Source: Diplosphaera chodatii (taxonomy: Eukaryota > Chlorophyta > Trebouxiophyceae > Prasiolales > Stichococcaceae). Taken from it: a stretch of DNA of 64,000 nt. This document shows, piece by piece, positions 12,826 through 24,220 of this stretch (its first letter is position 1; the number at the start of each line of letters is the position of its first letter). The stretch lies in the NCBI GenBank assembly GCA_032358165.1, contig JAALGY010000036.1, positions 1,426,001 to 1,490,000 on the forward strand, given 5' to 3'. Under the pieces are notes generated by a model. It saw only the letters and a program-made list of their open reading frames with translations, was not told the DNA's origin and made no database searches. A program made the translations under genes and the position numbers.

Positions 12826-13293
12826 TGGGACTGCCGGCAACAGCAGGAGCAGCTTACAGCAGCGGGTGCTGCATGTGTGCATGCACAAATGTATATGTGT
12901 AGGGGCTTGCTGCTGCGGCTGGGATGGAAGTTGGACGTGGTTCATTCACCATGCATCCCTTGCATGGTATGGAACTGGACACTTCGTGATGTTTGGGGCA
13001 AACCTCACGACACTGCCATAATAGCAGCAGTATGCGAAGCAACACCCATTGGATTGTCCTCCCAACCCATTGTGTAAACGTATGGAGTAATACAACACGA
13101 GCAATGGTCATGACAGTGCGAAGCTATGCTCAACAAAACCGCCGACCCAGAGTGCCCTGTGTCAGCCTGACGATCCTATGCACAGGTCAGCCCCTTGATT
13201 GCATGATGTCATGGGGGCTGTCCCGTTCAGATTGCAGTGCTGCGTTCGGTCTCAATGGCATGTGGCAGGGTGTCGTCGAGCGCCATCTGACTA
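12826..13293. other. Convergent intergenic region
   Basis: This spacer of 468 bp lies between the stop codons of trpB (+) and the first nucleoside-phosphorylase-like gene (-). It should carry both 3' UTRs. It is less GC-rich than the flanking coding sequence. No gene or strong repeat was seen. Confidence 0.5.
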
Positions 13294-16200
13294 TCATGCA
13301 TTGACGATTGTGCCGGGGTAGTCGATGACATAGGTGCACTTAGGCGACTTGGCGCCGTACTTTGCAACGCAGCCGGTCTTCAGGTACTGCATGATGACAT
13401 TGGAGGTGGTGGCGATGGCGTACGCATACCCCGTGCTGAAATTGAACTCCGGCGGGTCCTCCACATACCTGCCGGACACGAAGACATCTCAGCTGATCAT
13501 GCTGAGCAGTTTCACTGAGTGATAGCACGGAAAGCTGGTGCTTATGCAAACGACTTGCGCGGCACACAAGTATAGCATGCTGGAGTCGGTACTGACGGTG
13601 CATGTGGAGCAAATGCACGGACGGTAGCAACAGCAAGTACTTTCAAGACATGTGCAATCGCAGCGCACCCCCAGGTGCCATTGGTAAACTTCTCGATGGG
13701 CTTGTACAGGTAGTCCGAGTTGCCGCGCACCATGACATAAGGGATCTGCGCAGAGTCCACAGGCAGTTGAAGAAAATGGCAAAAACTGGCCAAAAAATAT
13801 GGCCAATGAAGACTGGGTCACTGTGCAACGGCACCTTAGGGTTTTGCGCTTTGGCGTTCCACTTGGTCAGCAGCTCCATCACCCCGACTGCCTCCATGGC
13901 AGACACCACCTGCGATGACAGCAACGGCAGCTTTGCTGTCGTGCACGGTGACATGTAGCATGGCCGCTGCGCTTGTGATGCTGGCGGTTGCGAACCGGCG
14001 CCAGCTCCTGGCAGGCACCTCGGCAGCTGTCTCATGACGACCCGCATCGCACACCATGTGCAGAGAAGGGACGAGTTGAGACAAGCAAAGCAGGGTTCCG
14101 ACGCTCGCAGCTGGCTCACCAGGACCTCCTTCTTGCTGATGTTCATCTTGAGGCCCTCGCTGAGGTAGTTCTGCAGTGACGACATCGACGTGTTTCGTGG
14201 GTACCCTTAAAATCTAATGAGCATCAAATGTGACCTCAGCACGATGCTGCGAGTCTGCTCAGCGCCAGGTGCAGATACTGCCAAGAACCATCAGCAAGGT
14301 ACGGGTGTGCAGCAATTTGCATGTGCATCAGCACCTGAATGTAGACGCGCGCAATCTCGTCGTATGGCGGACCTGCATGAAGCGCATGGAGCATTTTAAT
14401 GCACTGAAGCAACACACACAGCCTGCTGCTAGATGCACAACGAATGCCAGTGGGCCTAGATGACGGGACACTTTCTGTGGCCCAGCCTGCATTAGCAATG
14501 ATGAAAATACTGCCAGGTGCAGAGGGCGCAGATGGCGTCTGACGGCACCTGAGTAAAAGAACTGGCTGTCCACCTCCATGCACGTCTTGTAGTCCCACAC
14601 CCTCGCCGGGGCGGTGCTGCAGCATGCAGCCTTGCCGCTCAGTGGATGTGTCACACAGAACTGCTCACTTCTGCTCCAGGTGTGCACGACGGCCAAGTCA
14701 TGTAGGCTTAGGGCAAACACGCCAGCAGGAGAGCTGCCAAGCTTCCGGCACAGAGGCAGCCTCCTGAACCGTCAACCCCCTCCAAAGGCCGCACCTTGAG
14801 TAGTCGTAGTCGACTCCAGTGCCGGCGCCCATGGACTTGAAGTAGGCATCCTCGTAGGCTGTGACCTATATGCAGGGCATATTCCAGTCCTGGTGACGTG
14901 CGCAGGGTTGCAGTGCTTCTCGAGCCTGATGCCGGGTTTGCCGTGCGGGAAGCAGCATGTTGTGCTGTAAAGCTGCAGGGTGGGCAAAGCGCACCATGGA
15001 GGTGCGCACGGGGCGGCTGTTGATGCCGTTGGGGGATGTGGCCGTCTCGTACATTTTCTGCACGCAGCAGAGTTGCTGTTGTACTGGGATGCCAGGGGTA
15101 CTCAAACACAGCTGCAGTTGCCAGGGCTGATGCCCAAGCCCGGCTGAAGATGCTTGAAGCGCGGAGGTCCACCCGTTCAGAGTAATCATGCACTGCAGAC
15201 ATGTGCATGGTGCAGCAGGGCAACAGAGAGCGGCGCAGAGGGCGCTCACATTGGTGAGCGCCATGGAGCCCTTGTCGGGCGTCGTGAAGATGCACTCGCC
15301 GTACAGAAAGCTGTCCCCGGGGGAGTTGGTCTCCTGCAGCAGCGTCGACCGTCGTCAGCACAGCCCTGGCACGATTTGGTGTGCTCACAGGCCGTTGCCT
15401 ATGAGCGTGCTGGTCGACAAGCATGTTGGTGGCAGCAAAACGCCACAAATGTGGGACGACGCAGCAAGGGGGCACGACATCATTAACTAACAGCAGGTAC
15501 AGGTCGGGTGGACAGGTCCTGATGCACCCCCTGTGGCGTCCCCCATGACGACACAGGCTGCAGTGCAGTCCGTACAACAGCGGTGAGTGGCAACACGGCT
15601 GCTTGCCTGCGGCAGGGAGCACAGATCCGGTGCGCCGACGACCTGCTGGCTGTAGTCCGCGAGCTTGCAGTTCCTGCACAGGGGCAGGTGGCCGGGAATC
15701 GGGAACAGCAAGCACGGCCCCATACCTGCTGACGTGCGGGGCCCCCTGCAGGATCGGAAGTCGAATGCAAAACCAAGAAAAGCAAGTCACACCCGTGGCA
15801 CGCGCAGTGTTGGGGCAATCACTTGGTGACGACATTCAGCGGGTCCTCTCAGCGCAGGACTCAGCGCAGGACTCTGCAGCGCTGCCACCTACACCCCACA
15901 CGTGGGTACGTGGCGCACCAGTTCATGGAGAACGGCGACACGCACACGTCGCCAATGCGGGCCAGGGTGCCCAGCGCGCCGTTGGACTGCGCCGTGCCGC
16001 ACTCGTCGCTGTTGATGACGCCGCTGCACAGCGCCAGGACTCATGTAAGTATCAGTGCATTGCAGCCAGCAAACAAGCGGCCATCTGTGCCCGGCCAGCA
16101 GTTCAGGAGCGGATCGGCCGATGGGGAATGTGGCGTGCCGAGTTTCGCGCGCTGTCATGCAGCAGCTCCGAGGGTTTGCGACATGGGCTCACCCGACTTG

Positions 16201-17704
16201 GGGCGTCCACCCTGAGGTGCCCGAGTACAGCACCTCCTTGATGCGGCTGGCGCACTGCAGCAGCTGCAGATACGGCACACAGGCCCCGTGAGCTTGCATC
16301 GCACTCGGGGTTGCGACTTCACCTTGAACGCCCAGCTACGAGAGGGCCGCTGCGACAGTTCTGCACCCAGCAAGCTCTAAAACGATCCCAGCGACAAGCA
16401 CACAGCACTCTGTTGCACCACACAGGGTTCCAAGGACCGACCACTGCTTGCTGAGCAGTCTGGCAGCAGAGTGGAGCTGGATCAAGCACCTCGGCCAAGC
16501 AGATGATCGCCGCGCCCGGCCCGATGCCGGTGGCGGCCAGGACGACGGGCTCACCCACCAGCGTGCCATACGACCTGCGAGATGCAACATTTGCAAGGAT
16601 TACAGCACCTATTTGAATGCGGGCTGGTCTGCTGGTGCAGCGATGACAATTTGCCATGTTTGCACTCACAGCGGAAAACACGTATCACCAGGCGCGCAGC
16701 GGGAGTGCAGGACATCCCGGCAGGTCTGCCACCCACCTCCCGGCGCACAGCGTCTTGTTGGCATCGATGGTCACGGCGTTCTTCAGGTTGGAGGCGTAGA
16801 ACACGCCCTCGGCGACACCCGAGAAGCTGCCTGCAGCCGCCGCAGCACGCCAGGTGCTGTCAGCTCATTGTGCGTGGGTTGGGTGGGCAACTGCTGCAGT
16901 CATCAGCCGGCGCAGCGCGAAAGAGGGCGGAAATTTTGATGCGGAACAGTGACACCACTGGGCAGCACCGCCAGGCACTCTGGTCTGCAGCCCCCTCGAG
17001 CACAGCACTCAAGTGTGACAGTGTTACCTGTGTCAGCCACCAGTACTGCCGTCACCTTCTTGGCTGTGCCAAATGTTGCATCGCATGGGTCAGCCTGCGG
17101 TCAGCGAATGCCATTGTGTCAGTCTTCGTCGGAAAGTGGCAGCCTCTGCAGGGGCCAAACACTGATCAATGGTAAGGCTCACCGGCGGCTTGTCGTGCTT
17201 CTGCGTGTGCTTCCGGTGCTTCTTCCATTGATTGTGGTTCCCCAGCAGCTGCCGGCGCCCCTCCGGCTGCTGTGCCACGAGCGCTGCAGTCACGTCCACC
17301 ACCGCCTTGTGCGGCAGCTGCGCGATGATCTGCAGGCCGGGCAGCATCCTTTCAGCAGGGCTGCGTGCCTCTACACTGCCTCACTGTCTGTCCCTGGACC
17401 CTGCCCTGGAGCGAAGCACTGCGCCACTACATGGTGCACAGCAACCAAACCGCTGAGTCCCCATCAGTTTCACGGAGCTGACACGCACCTGCTCCGTGAC
17501 GGAGCTGCTGCCGGCCGTGCGGTCCAGGGCGGCCCGCAACTTCCGGGCCGCAGCCTGCCGCGCCGCCGCAGCCATGGCCGGGGTGACCCCCGCGGCGCCT
17601 TCCGTCCCCGCCGCCGCACCGGCGGCCGCATTGGCGGCATAGCAGCTCGCTGCCAGGGCCATGAAGCAGGCTGCGCACAGCAGTGTGGCCATTTTCGCCA
17701 CCAT
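13294..17704 (-). CDS. Secreted nucleoside phosphorylase superfamily protein, copy 1
   Basis: The 17 exons, all in phase, are 17489-17704, 17183-17329, 17028-17094, 16737-16830, 16490-16574, 16193-16263, 15919-16023, 15607-15673, 15250-15333, 14995-15057, 14795-14865, 14549-14616, 14335-14372, 14120-14170, 13835-13909, 13669-13745 and 13294-13468. The product is 517 residues. It starts with a signal peptide ([20 protein letters not shown]), then a short helical and basic stretch, then a domain that fits the PNP_UDP/MTA-SAH nucleosidase fold. The supporting motifs are [41 protein letters not shown] and [14 protein letters not shown], the last resembling the purine-site Met-Glu motif. Many paired cysteines fit an extracellular or vacuolar protein. 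Possible roles are purine salvage or a storage protein like plant bark storage proteins; catalysis is unproven. The intron after 15607 uses a GC donor. Confidence 0.8.
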
Positions 17705-18812
17705 CGTGCAGGCGGATCGGCGTCGTGAGTGCCTGCGCCTTGCCGCCCTGCGCGGCGAGGTGCACGTCAGAAAATAGAAAAGACACGTTTAGCAGTCTCC
17801 TTGCACATAGTAACCCTGTGCTAGAGCTTGCTCACGATCTCAAGCAAGCAGGGGCGGCTGCGGGAGCCGTTGCCCACGAATGCATTGCGGGTTACCGCAG
17901 CCCTGACACGCTACGCGAAGCCTGGCACAGCGCAACATCGGCACGACGGTGAAGCCATAACACCCATGCAGCTGCTGGCCTAGATGCCCGGCCTGGCCCC
18001 AGTTGAGTGCGACGGGCCCGAGCATATAGATTTGAAACCGCTGCCAACATGTTCACTTTCTCACAGGCCCGATGTGGAGCAGCGTGGTCACTCCGCTACA
18101 CACACTTCGCCTTCAAAGTCGTGGCGGTACTGTGGGGGAGTCTGCGCGGTGCGGCGTGCCCTCCGTGCGCTGCACGGCGCGTTGTAACGTGGGTCCTACT
18201 AATCTCTTGTGGCATGTGCAGGCCCCCAAGACAGCGCCTGTGGCACCGCAGATTGCATATTCGAGGCCTAACGAGGCTTACAATGCTGCTGGAATGTTGA
18301 GCTATGTCTTTCTGCGGCCGGACGCGTGGCTGGACGCGGGCACTGACTCATGCATAATCTCAGCTCTAGCAAGGCACTTGGGCCTAAACTGGCGTCGCAG
18401 CATGTGACGCTCGCGCGAAAACGGAGCATCAACTGGGCACCGACATGCAAATGCAGGGCGATCGCGCTAGCGTCGATAAGCATGGTAACGCCCATCGCAG
18501 CTACGGCAGTGCAACTCGGCAAGCTACAGAAGTTGTACTCACCTCCGTGCGTGGGTGCACCCCTCCGGAAGATGAGAGATGTTCAAGTCGTATGAACTTC
18601 GGGCGCGTCGATGGTCAAAGCTAACTTACAAGACAGATGCTCAATGCACCCGGGTCCTCGAGGAAAGGAATGTCAGCAAAGGAATACCAATCAGACCCGC
18701 AGGGACTAGGGTCCCACCGCCGCTGCGGCCGAGACCCTATTCGGTCCATGTGATCGCGCCCTCCGCCTTGTGCAGAGGCACTTTGCGGCGGTCACCATCA
18801 AGGAGCAGTGTC
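17705..18812. promoter_or_regulatory. Divergent intergenic region
   Basis: About 1.1 kb separates the starts of nucleoside-phosphorylase-like copy 1 (-) and carA (+). It should hold both promoters and 5' UTRs. Open frames here have no recognisable domain, and no clear repeat or RNA gene was seen. Confidence 0.45.
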
Positions 18813-21800
18813 ATGATGGCTGCGGGCATGCAGCTGCGTTCGTTGCCCCAGGCAACGTACACCCGATCAGCACCGCAGTTGCCATCGGCACAGCACCCGG
18901 CAGCCCGGCATGCAGCCGCTCAGCTGGCCAGCAGCCGGCAGCAGGCGCAGCGTCTGAAGCAGCGTGCACTGCTGGTGCCATGCTTCAAGTCATCAGCCGC
19001 CCGCAGTGGCCTCAGCGTGCGGGCGGAGGCCAATAGCAGTGCCCCATCCCCGCCCTGGAAGCAGAAGAACGCCCGGCTGGTGCTGGAGGATGGCTCCGTG
19101 TGGCACGGCGTGGCCTTTGGCGCCACGGGGCAGGCAGTTGGCGAGGTGGTGTTCAACACCTCCATGTCCGGCTATCAGGTGGGGTCCTTGTGCCATTTTG
19201 GGCACAGGATCTGCTGCTCGAGTTGGGTGCAGTCACTGTGCCTCAAGCTGCCCCACACGCGGCTGAGGCGAGGTGCAACAGCATTGCATGCAGCCGGCAG
19301 CACAGGATCCGGAGGCTGATGGTGCAGTAGACGCGCCAATCGGTGTCTAGGGTTGCAGCGGCGGCAGCGGGGACATGTTCCACACCAGCAGCAGCGTCCG
19401 CATGCTCGTCTCCCCTGCATGTCAGCAGCAGGCCCGCTCTCACTAGCATCATATACACGACGCAGCTGACATGCAGCCCTACGTGAAGCAACTCGTGGAA
19501 TGGCAGTCTGACATCGCTGCTCAGAGCTGAGCTGAGGTGCTTATCACTATGCCTGCAGGAGATCATGACGGACCCGTCCTACAGGGGCCAGTTCGTGTGC
19601 TTCACGCACGTGCACATAGGCAACACCGGCATCAACTTCGGTGCGCCTGGACAGCCACCCTGTACCCTGGAACCCTGCTTTAGAATCAGCCGGCATCAGG
19701 AGCCGTGCCTGGCATTCCTTCTCAACACAGCGTCAACGCACATGCAACAGATGCAGCCTGCTTGGCTGCAGCATGTCAGCCTTGAGTCAGGCACTGACGG
19801 CCGCAGCGCGTCTTTCACCGCAGATGATACCGAGTCATCAAAGACGCATCTGGGGGGCGTCATCGTGCGGGACCTGTCGTGCGTGGTGTCCAACTACCGC
19901 TCCACCCAGTCGCTGGACGAGTACCTGAAGGAGCAGGTGAGGGGTGTAATCAGAGGCGCACACAAATGGCGAGGACGCTCTGGGACTGTGCGGACGGCAT
20001 TTGCAGCGGTCTCGGGGCCAGAGCAGCTGGCCTGGCGCATGCGGAGACGACCTGCGGTCAGGCGGTTGTGTGCGGCCAGAGTTTCCTGGCAACAGCATGC
20101 TCCACGTAAGTGGTGCATGCTGTCTGTCAGGGCGCCCAGAGATGCTTGGTGCATGCTGTGGCACCGCCCGCGGGCGGCCGCCCTGCCGATTGCCAAGCCT
20201 CTGACTCCTCGCTCCAGGGGGTGCTGGGCATCGCGGACGTGGACACGCGCGCGATCACGCGAGCGCTGCGGCAGACGGGCTGCCTCAACGGCGTCATCTG
20301 CACCGACGCCAGCAAGTCCGACGACGAGCTGCTGGCGCAGGCCAAGTCCTGGTCCATCCTGGGCAAGGACCTCATCTCAGAGGTGGGTGCGCTGCTGCAG
20401 ACTGTCCCCCGAAGATGCTGCTCAGGCACTCGCGATTGCGACATGGCTGTCAGCTGCACCAGTGCCAGCAGGCGATAAGAGTGGCACTATGACCCTGTGC
20501 ACAGTCTCCACTGCGGCAATGCCAGCACTGCCAGCTTGAGTGCGTGAAGCACCGTGTCAGGGGCCCGGCATCTGGTCGCTCCTGTGCTCCTGGTGACACC
20601 AAGTGCTGCACACCAAAGGGCCGCAAATACTGTGCAACATCACAACCCGGCAACTGGGGCCGCAGGTCACCTGCAGCGAGCCGTACGAGTGGACGGACCC
20701 CACCATCGACGAGTGGGAGTTCTCGGCGGCCGTCAAGGCCCGCGCCGGCAGCGAGCCCTTCCATGTGGGACCCCCTGCGCTCTGTCGTGTTTGCCGCTCG
20801 AGGCGCATGCCTTGACCACTCGAACACCCTCGCCTGCACAGATGCTCTCCATACCATGCCAAAGTGGCGGCACAGAGCATACCTCGCTACCATGTATTTC
20901 GTCTGCGGGCAGTGTGAGGAGTATTGTTGACCATCAGCATTATATGCAGGTGGTGGCATATGACTTCGGCATCAAGCACAACATCCTGCGGCGGCTCACG
21001 TCCGCCGGGTGCAAGGTGACGGTGGTGCCCGCGGCCTGGCCCGCGGAGAAGGTCCTGGACATGAAGCCCGACGGCATCTTCCTGTCCAATGGGCCGGTGA
21101 GCACAGGACTGCTGCACATCGTTTGCCAGATCCTGGAGGAGTCATGCGGAACCATGCTCATGCTTGACTGCGCTGCAGGCTGTTAGGAGGATTGGGGTGG
21201 CGCTGTTACGCAGTTCAGGCGCAAAGCCGCATGACATGCTGTGACACCGCTGTCTGCCGGGCTGCAGGGTGACCCGAGCGCGGTGCCGCAGATCGTGGAC
21301 AATATCAAGACGCTGCTGGGCAAGAAGCCCATGTTCGGCATCTGCATGGGGCACCAGATCTTGGGCCAGGTGGGCACCCGGGGGCCTGTGCAAGCATCTC
21401 GCATCTTGGAGACTCTCCACCTCAGCAGCAGCTTCCAGCAATGCTCCATCCTATTGTTGTATTTTCACGGTCAGCAGGGTTTATATCCGCGGATCAGAGG
21501 AGCAGGCGTGCCTCTGCATGACCGCACATCCACTTGTTGTCTGCACTTTCTGTGGCTCCTGCAACTTCAGGGTCGTGTCGTTGGTCATGCAAACCAGCTG
21601 CCAGCCCACCACAGCATGGGCCAACCTTGAGGACTGGACTATAAATCAGCGTGCTTATAATAATAAATTGCCTGTTCAGGTGGTGGGCGGCACGACCTTC
21701 AAGCTGAAGTTCGGGCACCACGGCGGCAACCACCCCATCCGGCACAACAAGGACGGTGGGGGCCCCACCCCCAACCCCCTGCTAGATTTGACATCACTTT

Positions 21801-22338
21801 GCGGACTCCCCAGCTTCAGCAGGTCATCCACTGCATGCCGGCAGCGCACTGCACTGCTGAAAAGCATGATCGCTGAAGCCAATGCGATCCTAATGCGAGC
21901 GTTTCTGAGGCCGCAGGCCGCATCGAGATCAGCGCGCAGAACCACAACTACGCGGTGGACACTGCCACGCTGCCGGACGGCGCCAACGTCAGCCACATCA
22001 ACCTCAATGATGGCACCTGCGCCGGCCTGCTGCTGCCCACCGAGAAGGTGAACCCCTGTGATTTCGTCTGAAGACGGGCTCTGGTGCAGCTCAGTGGCAT
22101 GTTGAGGTCACTTGCAGGCAGCATATCAGCACGACCCACTGCCTGTTTGCCCGACCATTTGTTAGTGCTGGACTCCTCAGCCTCGGGGCTGCATGCTGCT
22201 GAACCTCTATCTCACGCGGCACCGCTGGAGTCACTCTGCATGCAGGCGATGAGCATCCAGTACCACCCGGAGGCGAGCCCCGGTCCCCACGACAGCGACA
22301 TCTGCTTCGACCAGTTCATCGCGATGCTGGTGCGCTGA
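18813..22338 (+). CDS. carA: Carbamoyl-phosphate synthase small (glutaminase) subunit
   Basis: This subunit hydrolyses glutamine and passes ammonia to the large subunit, making carbamoyl phosphate for arginine and pyrimidine synthesis, in algae and plants within the chloroplast. The ten in-phase exons are 18813-19178, 19559-19640, 19824-19936, 20218-20382, 20666-20764, 20950-21096, 21268-21369, 21680-21755, 21917-22047 and 22246-22338. They give about 457 residues. The first 70 or so are Ser/Gln/Arg-rich and look like a transit peptide. The N-terminal domain starts at [17 protein letters not shown]. The class I glutamine amidotransferase domain has the catalytic Cys in [12 protein letters not shown] and the His/Glu pair in [26 protein letters not shown] and AQNHNYAVD are family hallmarks. 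The large subunit is not in the window. A second ATG directly follows the first. Confidence 0.95.
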
Positions 22339-24220
22339 CCGCTTCCCACACACACAGATGCTGGCGGGTCATGGTGCTGACCGGGGCCATTGGGGATTGC
22401 CTTGTGAAAGGCGTCACAGGTCAGGTGCAGGGGTCGAGCTGCATCCGCACGGCAACGGCAGCACTTGCGTAGCCGCGTGGACAGGGGAGGAAACATGCGA
22501 CAAGACGCTGCCGGACTGCCGGGAGCGTTCGCGATTCAGTCTGAGATACTGACCAAGGGGAACTGCTGCGGATGCAGGAAGCAGAGCGGGAAGGCAAGGA
22601 AGCGCGGCCCGAGGACGTCGGCAGGCTGGAGCCGACGCTGCTGAAGAAGTAGGTTGCCAGCCTTTTGGCATGCCGGCAATGGGGGTTCTGATCGATTCGA
22701 CATAGGAGCTTGTGCTGTCAGCACAGCCTGGGAGCTGCAGACCGTGCGGGTGGCAGCTGGCGCGGCGGGCTGGCCTGGCAGATCAGCAGCGATGGCAGGG
22801 TCGGCGCAACAGCAGGGCTGCAAATGGAGGCTTGCAGCTCTGCAAAGTCGCGGATGTTGACGACAAGTTCCCTAGGGTGCACACACTTTCACCGGCAGCT
22901 ACAGCGGCACGGCGTAGTGTACGCTGTACCATGCGCAACACAGCGCAGCACCTGCGTCCCTTGTGCAACTTGCTGCACAGGTACACAGCTAGGTCAGGAT
23001 CGAGGCTTCAGCAGGCAGCATGGACATCGCGAAACACCGGTTTGCACCAGCAATGTGAGGACCAATGGTGTTGCGAGCGGATGCTGCAGTGTGCAGCACC
23101 GACAAGTGTACATTACCAGAGCGTTGTAAGACTCAGCGGCGGCAATCGGCAGCCAGCAGACCCCAATTAGTCGTCAAACATTTCGCACCCTCTGGGGCAG
23201 CCAGCTCACGATCCAGCTCATTATGATGACGCAAAAAGATTCTCTGCGAGCTTCAACAGCTTTCTTTGAAGTTGTCGTGTTACAGCTCTGGCCCGCGTGT
23301 TTCATCGGTCGAGGTGGAGCAGGAACTTACTATAGCACGCGCGCTACGCGGTGCCAGCCAGGCTGCAGATTGTCGCCCTACGCACGTGAGCGACGCCGCT
23401 CTTTCTGCTGTCTACTCCCGCTGCACCTGCGCCCGCGAATGCCTGACTACAGGACATCAGTGCCTGCCGTCCTGCCGGTGTTCCACTGCACCGTGTTTGG
23501 CCCCGTCAAACGCCTGCTGCAGCGGTGTCAGCTGGCTGCTCTGGTTATTTGGAGTCGCTGCAACCGGCAGAGATTCGCGATGAGACGCGCGTGTATGGTT
23601 CATATGTAGGCTGCAGCGGCTGCACACAGTGTCCGATGGGCGGCATCGCAAACTGAGCACGTCTAGTCGGACCGCGCAGGATGTGTCATGTCCAAGGTGC
23701 ATGCCGCGCACGCCGTGCTACAGTTCTCGCGAGCATGCAATCTCAGAGGCATGATGTTTTCGACATCATTCGTGCAGCCTCAGCTGCGTTTGCATGCTGC
23801 TATCTGGGCGGGCCGACATGCATGCAGCCCAGCTAGAGTATCGGCTAACACGGGCAACACCATCGCGCGGCAGGCGATCGGGCGTAACCAAAGCATATTC
23901 TATGGCATCATGGGACTGCATACTCCTTCCGGAGCAAAGAGAGCAGCAAAACAGGAGGGTCAGTTGCGCAGTTGGGATATCACGTAACCTCGCACTAATG
24001 TCGGGTGACGCCAAGCAGATATATAGGCACCATGATGTCTGCGCTTATCAGCTGCACCTCAGCTTCAGTCATAGGCTGCTCATGAAAGGGCTTTTGTGTC
24101 GCGCAAACAATTGGCATTTGGTGCCCTGCTCTACAGATGTCATGGATCTCCTGATATCAGCGTTTAGAATTACATGCAGCGGAACTGCACGCTGACTGTC
24201 TATGTCTGTAACTGCAAAGG
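22339..24220. other. Intergenic region, no supported gene
   Basis: About 1.9 kb lies between the carA stop and the second nucleoside-phosphorylase-like gene on the same strand. The largest ORF (23223-23609, 128 codons) has no recognisable domain and no splice partners. The segment probably holds the carA 3' UTR and the promoter of the next gene. Confidence 0.5.

Noticed and set aside
23223..23609. Plus-strand ORF of 128 codons between carA and copy 2
   Set aside because: There is no domain, no signal peptide, no splice partner and no upstream context. It is within chance length for this GC content.
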